Below are positions 1 to 7,022 of a stretch of 20,707 nt of DNA, in pieces; positions within the stretch are counted from its first letter, which is position 1; each line of letters begins with the position of its first letter. Source of the stretch: an uncultured Flavobacteriales bacterium. Its GTDB lineage: Bacteria > Bacteroidota > Bacteroidia > Flavobacteriales_E > Vicingaceae. The notes beneath the pieces were generated by a model, which worked only from the letters and a program-made list of their open reading frames with translations, searched no databases and had not been told where the DNA came from. The DNA is taken from contig CALALS010000265.1 in the NCBI GenBank assembly GCA_937925525.1, positions 1 to 20,707 of the forward strand, in the 5' to 3' direction. A program made the position numbers and the translations under genes.

Positions 1-178
1 CCATTGTCCAAGTTGAGCCGCCATTGGTCGTTTTATAAACTTCTTCAAGCACATTTACAGTATAGCCTGTGGTAGAATTCACAAAACTTATCCCTCTTGC
101 ATCATAGCTTCCTGCTGTACCAACCATTGTCCAAGTTGAGCCGCCATTGGTCGTTTTATAAACTTCTTCAAGCACATT
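1..178. repeat. Direct repeat, two identical 55-bp copies 123 bp apart
   Basis: Bases 1-55 are identical to bases 124-178. The offset of 123 bp is exactly 41 codons, so the repeat keeps the reading frame of the minus-strand protein. The first copy starts at the window edge, so the identity may extend further left and the array may hold more units. Confidence 0.9.
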
Positions 179-253
179 AGTAATAAAACACTTATCGTTT
201 TGCCCATATATTGTATTGACAATTAAAAGGCTTACTAAACATATGATTCTCAT
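1..253 (-). CDS. Secreted repeat protein, N-terminal part (C-terminus beyond left edge)
   Basis: Reading leftward from ATG at 253-251, the protein begins MRIICLVSLLIVNTIYGQ, a typical signal peptide ending in a cleavable G-Q. A repeat of about 41 residues follows, containing VYKTTNGGSTWTMVG and GYTVNVLEE. The TTNGGxTW core resembles the BNR/Ycf48-like beta-propeller repeat common in secreted Bacteroidetes proteins, often with a C-terminal T9SS sorting domain. That C-terminus lies outside the window, so the sorting type is unknown. The frame is open to base 2. A consensus -7 element on the same strand lies about 35 bp upstream of the start. The family assignment rests on one and a half repeats only. 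Confidence 0.75.
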   Translation of the reverse strand, partial: MRIICLVSLLIVNTIYGQNDKCFITNVLEEVYKTTNGGSTWTMVGTAGSYDARGISFVNSTTGYTVNVLEEVYKTTNGGSTWTM

Positions 254-287
254 ATTCTCTAAACTTTAAAAATAATTATACCTAATC

Positions 288-295
288 CAAATGTA
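288..295 (-). promoter_or_regulatory. -7 promoter element for the left-edge gene
   Basis: On the minus strand this reads TACATTTG, an exact match to the Bacteroidetes -7 consensus TAnnTTTG. It lies about 35 bp upstream of the ATG at 253. No well-spaced -33 TTG is visible; the nearest is slightly too far. The rest of 296-490 holds nothing recognisable. Confidence 0.5.
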
Positions 296-492
296 TAAAT
301 TTAAAATAAAATAGAGTCATTCAATTGTACAAATAGCCCTATAAAACATATAAAATGATATGATTGGTTTATCGGATGGTAATCACACACTACTTTTAAA
401 TAATTCTATATTTCAAGCTTTGATTCAAAAAAAATTTAATTAATAATTGGAAGGTTATTTAAAATTTAATCCACACACAATCTTTCATTTTA

Positions 493-500
493 TACCTTTG
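493..500 (+). promoter_or_regulatory. -7 promoter element for the VWA operon
   Basis: TACCTTTG followed by CGG matches TAnnTTTG, with the GC extension often seen in Bacteroidetes promoters. It is 28 bp before the GTG start at 529, so transcription should begin near 506. It also rules out any earlier start codon for that gene. No good -33 element is visible. Confidence 0.6.
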
Positions 501-528
501 CGGTATTGTTTTTGCAAAGCAGTCCATA

Positions 529-1896
529 GTGAAATTAAAACATCTCATATTTTTTAGCTTTTTGTTGGCAGTTATTTCTTCCTCTGCACAAGTGGTATTT
601 AATACTTCTTACCACAATTTTGGAATTATCAATCAAGGAGATGTAACGTATTACGATTTTGAAGTAACCAATGCCAGCAAAAAAGCCATTTATTTATTAC
701 GGGCTGATGAACCTTATGCTGTTAAAGTGTTGTTCTCTGCAAAAAAAGTAGAACCTGACAGCAGTGCTATTATCAGAATAAAATATACTCCTGTTAAAAA
801 AGGTAGCTTTAAAAAAGAAGTGCCTATTTGGGTAAGTTCTAATAACGAACCTATTCTATTTACACTGGAAGGAAACTCCAAATATGGTGATGTAAACGAG
901 CCTTTGGATTGTCCTGATTTTTCTGTAAATCGAAAACCGGTAGAGCTTAATCATGAACTTACGGTACAGGTGATTGATAAAATTTCTAAAGAGCCTATTA
1001 AAGGAGCCTTAGTAGATGTGATTTGGGACGGCCTCTCTTATAAACGTTATAAAACAGGCTCTTCAGGTATAGTAAGTAAGCAGTTTAGGCAGGATTTATA
1101 TTACATTGTTGGAAATGCAGAAGGTTATAAATCTGATGAAGCCTCATTCTTTTTAAATAAAAAAAGTACCACTTTAGTGTTGGAATTATTACCGAAAGAT
1201 GCTAATGAAAAAGATGTTCCTATTGAAGATACATTAGCTAATGAGCCATTAATTGTTGAGGTTAATCCAAATGACGCAGGGCAAGAATTAGAAGTGGAGG
1301 AACCCGAAAATCCGGGAGAGCTTTCACGTAAAGAATATGCGCCAAACAATGTAGTTTTTTTAATAGATGTTTCTACTTCTATGAAACAACAAGGCCGTTT
1401 AGACTTACTTAAAGCTTCTATGGTAGAGCTTTTAAAACTAATGCGTGATATTGACAGAATTTCACTGGTAACCTATTCTAGTGACGCCATTGTTATTTTA
1501 GAAGGAGTGCCCGGAGATAACAAACAACCTATTATTGATACTATTCGCTCACTTACAGCGGGTGGTTATACTGCTGGCGCCAAAGGAATTGAAAAGGCTT
1601 ATGAGGTAGCTGAAAAACATTTTATCGAAAAAGGGAATAATCAGGTTATCATTTCTACTGACGGTGCTTTTAAAGTGGATGGAAAGGGAAAAGGTCAGTT
1701 AAAGGATATTGAAAAACATTCTGAAAAAGGAATTTATATGTCTGTGGTAGGTGTAAAAAATGAAAAATATACCATTGAATCTATGGAGTCTGTGGCCAAA
1801 GCGGGTAAAGGAAGTTATATCAACATATCTACTTACGAGCAAGCTAAAAGTGTGTTACTAGAAGAGATTAAAGCCAAATCTAAAATCAATCCTTAA
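529..1896 (+). CDS. Secreted von Willebrand factor A domain protein
   Basis: 455 residues with a GTG start. Residues 1-20 form a signal peptide ending SSSAQ. Residues about 23-115 look like the DUF1573/ASH-type immunoglobulin fold (FNTSYHNFGIINQGDVTYY...). Residues about 143-222 resemble a carboxypeptidase-regulatory-like beta-sandwich (KEPIKGALVDV). An acidic Pro/Glu linker (about 222-268) follows. Residues about 273-450 are a VWA domain with an intact MIDAS metal site: D280-x-S282-x-S284, T348 and D378. VWA domains bind protein partners through a divalent metal. There is no T9SS sorting domain on this protein. The next gene, 23 bp downstream, carries one, and a PorP/SprF gene follows it, so the three probably act together at the cell surface. 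The GTG start is chosen because the signal peptide begins there and the promoter lies just upstream. Confidence 0.88.
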   Translation: MKLKHLIFFSFLLAVISSSAQVVFNTSYHNFGIINQGDVTYYDFEVTNASKKAIYLLRADEPYAVKVLFSAKKVEPDSSAIIRIKYTPVKKGSFKKEVPIWVSSNNEPILFTLEGNSKYGDVNEPLDCPDFSVNRKPVELNHELTVQVIDKISKEPIKGALVDVIWDGLSYKRYKTGSSGIVSKQFRQDLYYIVGNAEGYKSDEASFFLNKKSTTLVLELLPKDANEKDVPIEDTLANEPLIVEVNPNDAGQELEVEEPENPGELSRKEYAPNNVVFLIDVSTSMKQQGRLDLLKASMVELLKLMRDIDRISLVTYSSDAIVILEGVPGDNKQPIIDTIRSLTAGGYTAGAKGIEKAYEVAEKHFIEKGNNQVIISTDGAFKVDGKGKGQLKDIEKHSEKGIYMSVVGVKNEKYTIESMESVAKAGKGSYINISTYEQAKSVLLEEIKAKSKINP

Positions 1897-1919
1897 ATTT
1901 TGGTTAATTTAGCCTGCCT

Positions 1920-2501
1920 ATGAGAGTAGTAGTTTTGGTGGTTTTAATTTCTTTGTCAAAGTTTGGGCTTTCCCAATGCAATTTTCAGATTTATCCTACC
2001 AATGTTAATGTAGATTGTTATACTGATTTTGCTGATTTTACTATTGACTCTGTTACAGGCGGAACACCAAACAAGTATGTTCTGGACGGACAAAACTACA
2101 ATGGATCCACCACTACTTTTCCTAATCTTTCTATTGGTAGTCATCAGTTAATTATTTCTGATGTTAGTGCTTGCTCAGACACTGTTGAAATTACAGTTAC
2201 TCAGCTAGAGTGTGAACTGCCAAAAGGAAATGAAATTGTTACTCCAAATGACGATAAGTATAACGATACTTGGTTTATTTTAAACATTCATAAATATCCC
2301 GATAACGAAGTTTTTATTTATACCCGCTGGGGAGAAAGAGTCTATCATGAAAAAGGCTATGTAAACGGAGAAGGCTGGGATGGAACTTATGCCGGAAAGC
2401 TACTTCCTGCCGGTACGTATTACTATATAATTGATACAGGAGAAGAAGAAAAAGATGGAAGTAAAATATTAGTTAAAGGAGCCGTGTCACTATTTTATTA
2501 A
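1920..2501 (+). CDS. Short T9SS type B (CHU_C) surface protein with SprB-like repeat
   Basis: 193 residues. Signal peptide at about 1-19 (MRVVVLVVLISLSKFGLSQ). Residues 20-95 resemble one SprB-type repeat (GGTPNKYVLDG... LSIGSHQLIISDVSACSDTVEITV). Residues about 104-193 are a gliding-motility-type C-terminal domain: TPNDDKYNDTW, IYTRWGERVY, WDGTYAGKLLPAGTYYYII. This domain directs export and surface attachment through the type IX system. Such domains often end very long adhesins; here the protein is little more than the domain and one repeat. Its TAA overlaps the ATG of the PorP/SprF gene by one base (TAATG), which suggests translational coupling. A type B cargo followed by a PorP/SprF gene is a known pairing, in which the PorP/SprF protein helps secrete or attach its partner. 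Confidence 0.88.
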   Translation: MRVVVLVVLISLSKFGLSQCNFQIYPTNVNVDCYTDFADFTIDSVTGGTPNKYVLDGQNYNGSTTTFPNLSIGSHQLIISDVSACSDTVEITVTQLECELPKGNEIVTPNDDKYNDTWFILNIHKYPDNEVFIYTRWGERVYHEKGYVNGEGWDGTYAGKLLPAGTYYYIIDTGEEEKDGSKILVKGAVSLFY

Positions 2502-3412
2502 TGAAAAAATTACTTTTCATCATACCTCTGCTTTCTGTTGTTTTGCTTTCGGCACAACAAACACCACAATATTCGCAATACGTATTTAATAATTATGGCC
2601 ACAACCCTGCTTTTGGCGGAATGCAAAAGTGCTTTGATTTAAAAATGGGTGGAAGATTTCAATGGGTTGGATTTGACAATGCGCCAAGGTCTTACTTTGT
2701 TAGCTTTAATATGCCGTTAAAATTTAAACGATACGTAAAAGGAACTCATGCGGTAGGTGCGTACATTTCTCAAGACCAAACACATATTATTAAACATAAT
2801 TACATTTATTTAGGCTACACTTACCATTTACGCCTGGCAAAAAAGAAACGAATGGCTATGGGAGTTTTTGGAGGCATGCAAGATTTTGGAGTAAACAGAA
2901 TGACCAATGACCCTTTACTCCTGACACAGCAATCGGCTTACCACTATCCTGATATTATGCCGGGAATATTGTTTTATAATAAAACAGCGTTTTACGGGCT
3001 CTCTATTCAACAAGTAGTTCCGCTAAACATTAAAGTAGCGGGAGATAAAAACAAGCTAAAACACCATTATTTATTTATGATGGGTAAACGAATTCATACA
3101 GGCGGTAGTTGGAACGTGTTTTATTCAACATTGGTAAAAGCCAACTTTATAGCCCCTCCGGCTATTGATTTAAATTTAAATCTTGAATATGGTCAAACTT
3201 TTTCTTTTGGATTAGGCTATAGAGTGGGAGAAGCTATAAATGCGCAACTAAAATTTAAAGTAGGTAAAATTATAACTCTTGGCTATGCCTTTGATTATCC
3301 GCTTAATTATATGCGCAACCTCAACATTATGGGGCATGAAGTAATGCTTGGGTTTAGTGGTTGTACTCCTTACGGAACAGAAGGCCAAGACCCTTGTCCT
3401 GTATATCAATAA
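2501..3412 (+). CDS. PorP/SprF family type IX secretion membrane protein
   Basis: 303 residues. Signal peptide at about 1-19 (MKKLLFIIPLLSVVLLSAQQ). The family hallmark follows: TPQYSQYVFNNYGHNPAFGG, then GRFQWVGFDNAPRSYFVSFNMPL. The remainder has the alternating pattern of an outer-membrane beta-barrel, including LGYRVGEAINAQLKFKVG and ITLGYAFDYPLNYM. Length is typical for the family. PorP/SprF proteins sit in the outer membrane and help secrete or anchor T9SS cargo with type B domains. The one-base overlap with the preceding type B gene suggests that protein is its partner. No terminator is visible downstream. Confidence 0.92.
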   Translation: MKKLLFIIPLLSVVLLSAQQTPQYSQYVFNNYGHNPAFGGMQKCFDLKMGGRFQWVGFDNAPRSYFVSFNMPLKFKRYVKGTHAVGAYISQDQTHIIKHNYIYLGYTYHLRLAKKKRMAMGVFGGMQDFGVNRMTNDPLLLTQQSAYHYPDIMPGILFYNKTAFYGLSIQQVVPLNIKVAGDKNKLKHHYLFMMGKRIHTGGSWNVFYSTLVKANFIAPPAIDLNLNLEYGQTFSFGLGYRVGEAINAQLKFKVGKIITLGYAFDYPLNYMRNLNIMGHEVMLGFSGCTPYGTEGQDPCPVYQ

Positions 3413-3481
3413 AAATTTATTGGCTTTTTATACCCTAACTCTTAGCAGTTTATTTATCTTTACCCTATCAATTATTTAGTT

Positions 3482-4030
3482 ATGAGAAATTTATCTATCG
3501 CATTATCACTTTCATTATTAACTCTATTTAGCTGCGGAGGCGGAGAAACAGAAACAACTACCGATGAGGTGTTAACCATTCCGGGTTATGTAGATTTAGA
3601 CTTATCGGAATATGGTTATGAATTAGTTATTCAGGTTCCGGGCGAAGACCAAGGTTTACCTGAAGTAAACGAAACTTCTTTTGGGAAAATTGAAATTAGA
3701 GTAGGTAAAATGTTTGGAATTGAAATAGCAGATGGTCCCGGAGATTTTGCATTACTTAAAAGTGATTTGGATGGAGATTTAGTTTATAAATCAAAAATTT
3801 TGGCAGAAGATTCAACCCACATTATTTACGAAAGAGAAATTCCTGATTCAGGCATTGATACTGAGTATCATTTCTTTTATGTAGCAAATATTAAGGATAG
3901 AGGCAGATATGAAATTCAAAACCTCAAAGATGAATTTTACAGCAAAACAGCTGTAGAAAAAATGCTAGAGGCTTCTAAAACTTTAAGAGCTAAAAAACCG
4001 GGTGAAGTTATTGGCGAGCCGGCCGTTTAA
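3482..4030 (+). CDS. Hypothetical lipoprotein
   Basis: 182 residues. The N-terminus is a lipoprotein signal with lipobox LFSC and acylated Cys18, followed by GGG and a Thr/Glu-rich, acidic linker. The mature part is acidic and has no motif I recognise. It contains a possible beta-rich stretch (GKIEIRVGKMFGIEIADG) and an amphipathic C-terminal helix (about 150-172). The acidic residues just after the lipid Cys would fit surface export in Bacteroidetes, but this is inference. The gene ends four bases from the stop of the convergent nuclease gene. TATCTTTA at 3455-3462 is a weak -7 candidate. Function unknown. Confidence 0.8.
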   Translation: MRNLSIALSLSLLTLFSCGGGETETTTDEVLTIPGYVDLDLSEYGYELVIQVPGEDQGLPEVNETSFGKIEIRVGKMFGIEIADGPGDFALLKSDLDGDLVYKSKILAEDSTHIIYEREIPDSGIDTEYHFFYVANIKDRGRYEIQNLKDEFYSKTAVEKMLEASKTLRAKKPGEVIGEPAV

Positions 4031-4034
4031 TCTT

Positions 4035-4772
4035 TTACAGCCCCCACTTTCTTAATTCAATCTGCGATTCTACTTTGTTTTCCACTGAGTCGTCAAGTTC
4101 AGGGTAAAAGTCTATTCCTGTAATGGTTTCTAATGTATTAACAGAAACCACATAATCTTTTAACTTACCAACTGCACCAACATGAGGAATTAAAAAAGCA
4201 ATGGTCTTTATTTTTTCTCCGTCAAACCTCAACAGTGTTTTATAATAATATCCGGGTATAGTTATTTTTTTCTCCGATAAAGCTCCCAGGTTATTTACAA
4301 AAACAGGCCCTGTTGTTACATAAACTGTTGAATAGGTTTCGGCTTGCTTTCTAACCCATTCCTCTAAATCAGACCATATTCCTCTGTTAAATAGCGGAAG
4401 TTGTGGACTCATGTTTGTCATTAAAAAGGATTCTTCATTCGCCTGTTTAGAAATATTACAGTCAGCTGCAGGACACAAATGTCCTTTATCAAAACCGGAT
4501 GAATTATAATCTCCGCTTGATACCGCATCAGAAGAAATGTTTTTATCAATTTTAAAACAATCGCATCTTTCCTGAGTAGCCTTCACTTCCTCTGCCGTTA
4601 ATTCATAAGCTACCCAGTCTGCTTGTTTGTGGGTTGGGTTATATGAAAGTGTGAATTCACTGTATTCTATTATTTGATGGTCGTTAATTTTAGCAGGTAG
4701 ATAGTTAAATGTTTGAGCCGACAGGGCTACGGAAACAAAAACAAATAAAATAATTTGTATCATTTTTTTCAT
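4035..4772 (-). CDS. Secreted DNA/RNA non-specific endonuclease
   Basis: 245 residues from the ATG at 4772. An in-frame TTG lies nine bases upstream, but the ATG begins a cleaner signal peptide (MKKMIQIILFVFVSVALSAQ). The nuclease core matches the NUC/Serratia nuclease fold. DKGHLCPAAD holds catalytic His98, with Lys replacing the Arg of the classical DRGH. NMSPQLPLFNRGIWSDLE holds metal-binding Asn129 and Glu137, spaced eight apart as in Serratia nuclease. These enzymes cut DNA and RNA with Mg2+, in the periplasm or outside the cell, for nutrition or extracellular DNA turnover. A terminator hairpin on the same strand ends about ten bases before the start, so expression may depend on read-through from the stress-protein gene. 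No own promoter is seen. Confidence 0.88.
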   Translation of the reverse strand: MKKMIQIILFVFVSVALSAQTFNYLPAKINDHQIIEYSEFTLSYNPTHKQADWVAYELTAEEVKATQERCDCFKIDKNISSDAVSSGDYNSSGFDKGHLCPAADCNISKQANEESFLMTNMSPQLPLFNRGIWSDLEEWVRKQAETYSTVYVTTGPVFVNNLGALSEKKITIPGYYYKTLLRFDGEKIKTIAFLIPHVGAVGKLKDYVVSVNTLETITGIDFYPELDDSVENKVESQIELRKWGL

Positions 4773-4782
4773 AGTGTTCAAT

Positions 4783-4807
4783 AAAAAAAGCGCTCTAGGA
4801 GCGCTTT
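4783..4807 (-). terminator. Intrinsic terminator of the universal stress protein gene
   Basis: On the minus strand a perfect 9-bp stem (AAAGCGCTC / GAGCGCTTT, with a three-base loop at 4796-4798) is followed by a run of seven T. It lies 28 bp past the stress-protein stop codon and about ten bases before the nuclease start. Confidence 0.88.
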
Positions 4808-4834
4808 AGAATAATATAATGTTTGTAGAATGAA

Positions 4835-5656
4835 TTATCCTCCAAAGCTTTCACCCACAAATTTCTGCGTAGGGTTGGTAATTAATACAGGTATTTGAGC
4901 ATCATTAGCTATCAAGTCCATTTCGTCACTGCCAAATAAGTCTGACATTAATCCTCTATCTGACATGTTTACAACAGCAATTAAATCTGCTTCCACTTTA
5001 GACGCAAATTTTACCGTTTGCTTAGCAAAGTTTCCTTTTTCTTCAGCATAATCTACTGTATAAGCCATGCCTCTTTCGTCTAGGTATTTTTTAGCAAAGC
5101 TTAATTCCGCATTTGCTTTATTTTTAAGAAACTCATCCGTTTCATAAGGCATAAAAAGCTTTATTCTTGATTTAAATACTTTAGCAATCATTGCCGTTAC
5201 GGTAAGTTTTTGCTTACTTTTTGGGTCATGGTCAATAGGAAGGACGATGTCGTCATAACCATTGTCTTTTATATCTTTTTCTTGTACAATTATAAAAGGA
5301 GCATCTGAGTTTACTACTACTTTCATAGCATAACTTCCCACTAAATGTTGAATTCCTTTTACTCCGTGAGTTCCCATAATAATTAAGCTAGCTTCTAACT
5401 CAGAAGCCATATCGCCTATATCATCAAAAATATTTCCTATTCTAACAGATGGATGAACAGTAACTTTTGGGGTAGATTTAGAAGCGGCTAATTTTTCTAA
5501 CCTATCTTTATTTTCATCAACATCTTTCTGCTTTGCCACTACATGTAACAGGTGAACATCAGCGTTTAATTCAGGAGCAACTTTTATGGCATGGTTAAGA
5601 GCACAGTCGCCTACTTTCGAAAAATCTGTTGGTACTAAAATTATGTTTTTACTCAT
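4835..5656 (-). CDS. Universal stress protein, tandem UspA domains
   Basis: 273 residues with no signal peptide, so cytoplasmic. Domain 1 (about 1-126) begins IILVPTDFSKVGDCALNHA and holds the nucleotide-binding loop GTHGVKGIQHLVGS (95-108), a G-2x-G-8x-G-S pattern. Domain 2 (about 134-262) begins DIVLPIDHDPKSKQK and ends with IPVLITNP. It lacks the glycine loop, so only domain 1 is likely to bind ATP. Two-domain Usp proteins are common in Bacteroidetes and accumulate under stress or growth arrest. Exact targets are unknown. The gene has its own -7 box upstream and a strong terminator downstream, so it is probably transcribed alone. Confidence 0.92.
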   Translation of the reverse strand: MSKNIILVPTDFSKVGDCALNHAIKVAPELNADVHLLHVVAKQKDVDENKDRLEKLAASKSTPKVTVHPSVRIGNIFDDIGDMASELEASLIIMGTHGVKGIQHLVGSYAMKVVVNSDAPFIIVQEKDIKDNGYDDIVLPIDHDPKSKQKLTVTAMIAKVFKSRIKLFMPYETDEFLKNKANAELSFAKKYLDERGMAYTVDYAEEKGNFAKQTVKFASKVEADLIAVVNMSDRGLMSDLFGSDEMDLIANDAQIPVLITNPTQKFVGESFGG

Positions 5657-5675
5657 AGTTGGTTGAATTTGGTGG

Positions 5676-5683
5676 CAAAGATA
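5676..5683 (-). promoter_or_regulatory. -7 promoter element of the universal stress protein gene
   Basis: Minus-strand TATCTTTG matches TAnnTTTG exactly, 19 bp before the ATG at 5656. A TTTG at 5699-5702 is a possible -33 element, but the 15-bp spacer is shorter than the usual 17-23. Confidence 0.6.
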
Positions 5684-5736
5684 AATTTATTTCTAAAACA
5701 AATGAAATGAAGACTTTAGTTTAACCATTATTTAAT

Positions 5737-6900
5737 TTACTCCTTAAAAAACGGAAGATTTGTTCTGCTTACTATATGTACGTTTTTATAATAATAATGT
5801 AGTATTTGCGCATAGTTATAGCCTAGTTTGGCCATTTTCATGGCTCCTTCTTGACAAAGCCCCACACCATGTCCAAAACCTCTTCCGCTTAACATCAATA
5901 AATTATTTTCGATAGGGGTAATGCTAAAATAAGCAGACTTTAAGCCAAAGCTTGAACGTATTTCGGTTAAAGGAATAGTGAGGTTTCCACAGCTATAATT
6001 CTTTAATCTTGATGATTGGGTGAAGGAGTATTTGCAATTGGTTGAAATGCTGTCATTTTCCCGATAACCTTTTTGTTTTAAATAATTATCCCACTCCGAA
6101 GTCGTAATTGTTTTTTTCCATTTTGCATTATTTTCATGGAGACAAAAAGAGTCTTTTGTGCTTTTTAGGTATTCTAATGGGTTTATCCAAACGTCTTCTG
6201 AATTAGCAGTTTGTCCACCACAATTAGAATAAAATGCTGAGTTGATTAAGTTAATATCACTATCCACTATTACGATATCCTTTGTCTCTAACGCTGCTTT
6301 ATGAATGGCTTTGCTTGTAGGATAGCCATGATATGCCTGACAATGAACTCTGTCACAAAGTTGGAATCCATCTGTTTCATGTCTTGTAAAATTTTTTAAA
6401 GCATACGTTCTGCAAATAATTGCCTGCAACTTAAAATATTCCTCCGATGGGCCTTTTCCAACCTCACTTTCTACCACTCCTGCTATGTAATTATCTATAT
6501 CAATGTTGTTTATTAACTGTAAATAACTGTAGTAAGCATGTTGAGTAATGAATAAGTTATCTTCATATGTTCTTGCTTTTAAGTCTGGTGAAATACATCT
6601 TATTTTAAATGTGTTTTGCCAATTCAAGCCAATTATATTCACTTGCTTGAACTCACCAAAATCTGTGTCGGCTCCTTTTAAGCTTACCCCATTTTTTTCA
6701 ATAGAAATGTGCATTACATCATTTATAAGAATTTCCGTAAGCTTTCCTTTTTCTGTATATACAGCGTATTTTCCGCTTGAGGGACTAAATACTAAACGTT
6801 TTACTTCTTGGTTAGACAAAATGCCAATGTTTACCATTTCTGCATTAACTACAATACAAATACAGTTTAAGAGGACTAAAAAGAAATTTTTAACAAACAT
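5737..6900 (-). CDS. SpoIID/LytB domain protein (putative peptidoglycan lytic enzyme)
   Basis: 387 residues from the ATG at 6900. A TTG nine bases upstream is rejected because it lies within the -7 box. Signal peptide at about 1-20 (MFVKNFFLVLLNCICIVVNA). The SpoIID signature spans about 130-380. IDIDNYIAGVVESEVG holds the expected catalytic Glu146. CDRVHCQAYHGY holds Cys182, His186 and Cys187, like the zinc site of SpoIID. FYSNCGGQTANSEDVW and GRGFGHGVGLCQEGAMKMA are the classic C-terminal motifs. Family members cleave glycan strands lacking stem peptides. Bacteroidetes do not sporulate, so the role here must be another aspect of wall remodelling. It diverges from comEC. Confidence 0.9.
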   Translation of the reverse strand: MFVKNFFLVLLNCICIVVNAEMVNIGILSNQEVKRLVFSPSSGKYAVYTEKGKLTEILINDVMHISIEKNGVSLKGADTDFGEFKQVNIIGLNWQNTFKIRCISPDLKARTYEDNLFITQHAYYSYLQLINNIDIDNYIAGVVESEVGKGPSEEYFKLQAIICRTYALKNFTRHETDGFQLCDRVHCQAYHGYPTSKAIHKAALETKDIVIVDSDINLINSAFYSNCGGQTANSEDVWINPLEYLKSTKDSFCLHENNAKWKKTITTSEWDNYLKQKGYRENDSISTNCKYSFTQSSRLKNYSCGNLTIPLTEIRSSFGLKSAYFSITPIENNLLMLSGRGFGHGVGLCQEGAMKMAKLGYNYAQILHYYYKNVHIVSRTNLPFFKE

Positions 6901-6906
6901 AAAAGA

Positions 6907-6914
6907 CAAAGTTA
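6907..6914 (-). promoter_or_regulatory. -7 promoter element just ahead of the SpoIID-like gene
   Basis: Minus-strand TAACTTTG matches TAnnTTTG and ends only six bases before the ATG at 6900. Transcription would begin at or next to the start codon, giving a leaderless or nearly leaderless mRNA. No -33 element is evident. Confidence 0.45.
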
Positions 6915-6969
6915 TCTGTCTTATATATAGCAGTTGCTCTATTTTGCTTTTTTAATAAAGTAGTGGCTG

Positions 6970-7003
6970 TTGAAAACCAATTATAGACTATTTATTAAAT
7001 TTG
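6970..7003 (+). promoter_or_regulatory. Promoter of comEC
   Basis: TTG at 6970-6972 and TAAATTTG at 6996-7003 match the Bacteroidetes -33 and -7 elements, with a 23-bp spacer at the upper end of the usual range. The comEC ATG lies 19 bp further on. Confidence 0.55.
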
Positions 7004-7022
7004 ACTTACAGGAAATTGGTTA

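Noticed and set aside
1125..1349. Minus-strand Ser-rich reading frame
   Set aside because: It is antisense to the VWA gene; Ser/Asn-rich composition arises from reversing Glu/Pro-rich codons.
6548..6955. Plus-strand reading frame of 135 residues
   Set aside because: It is antisense to the well-supported SpoIID-like gene and has no recognisable domain.
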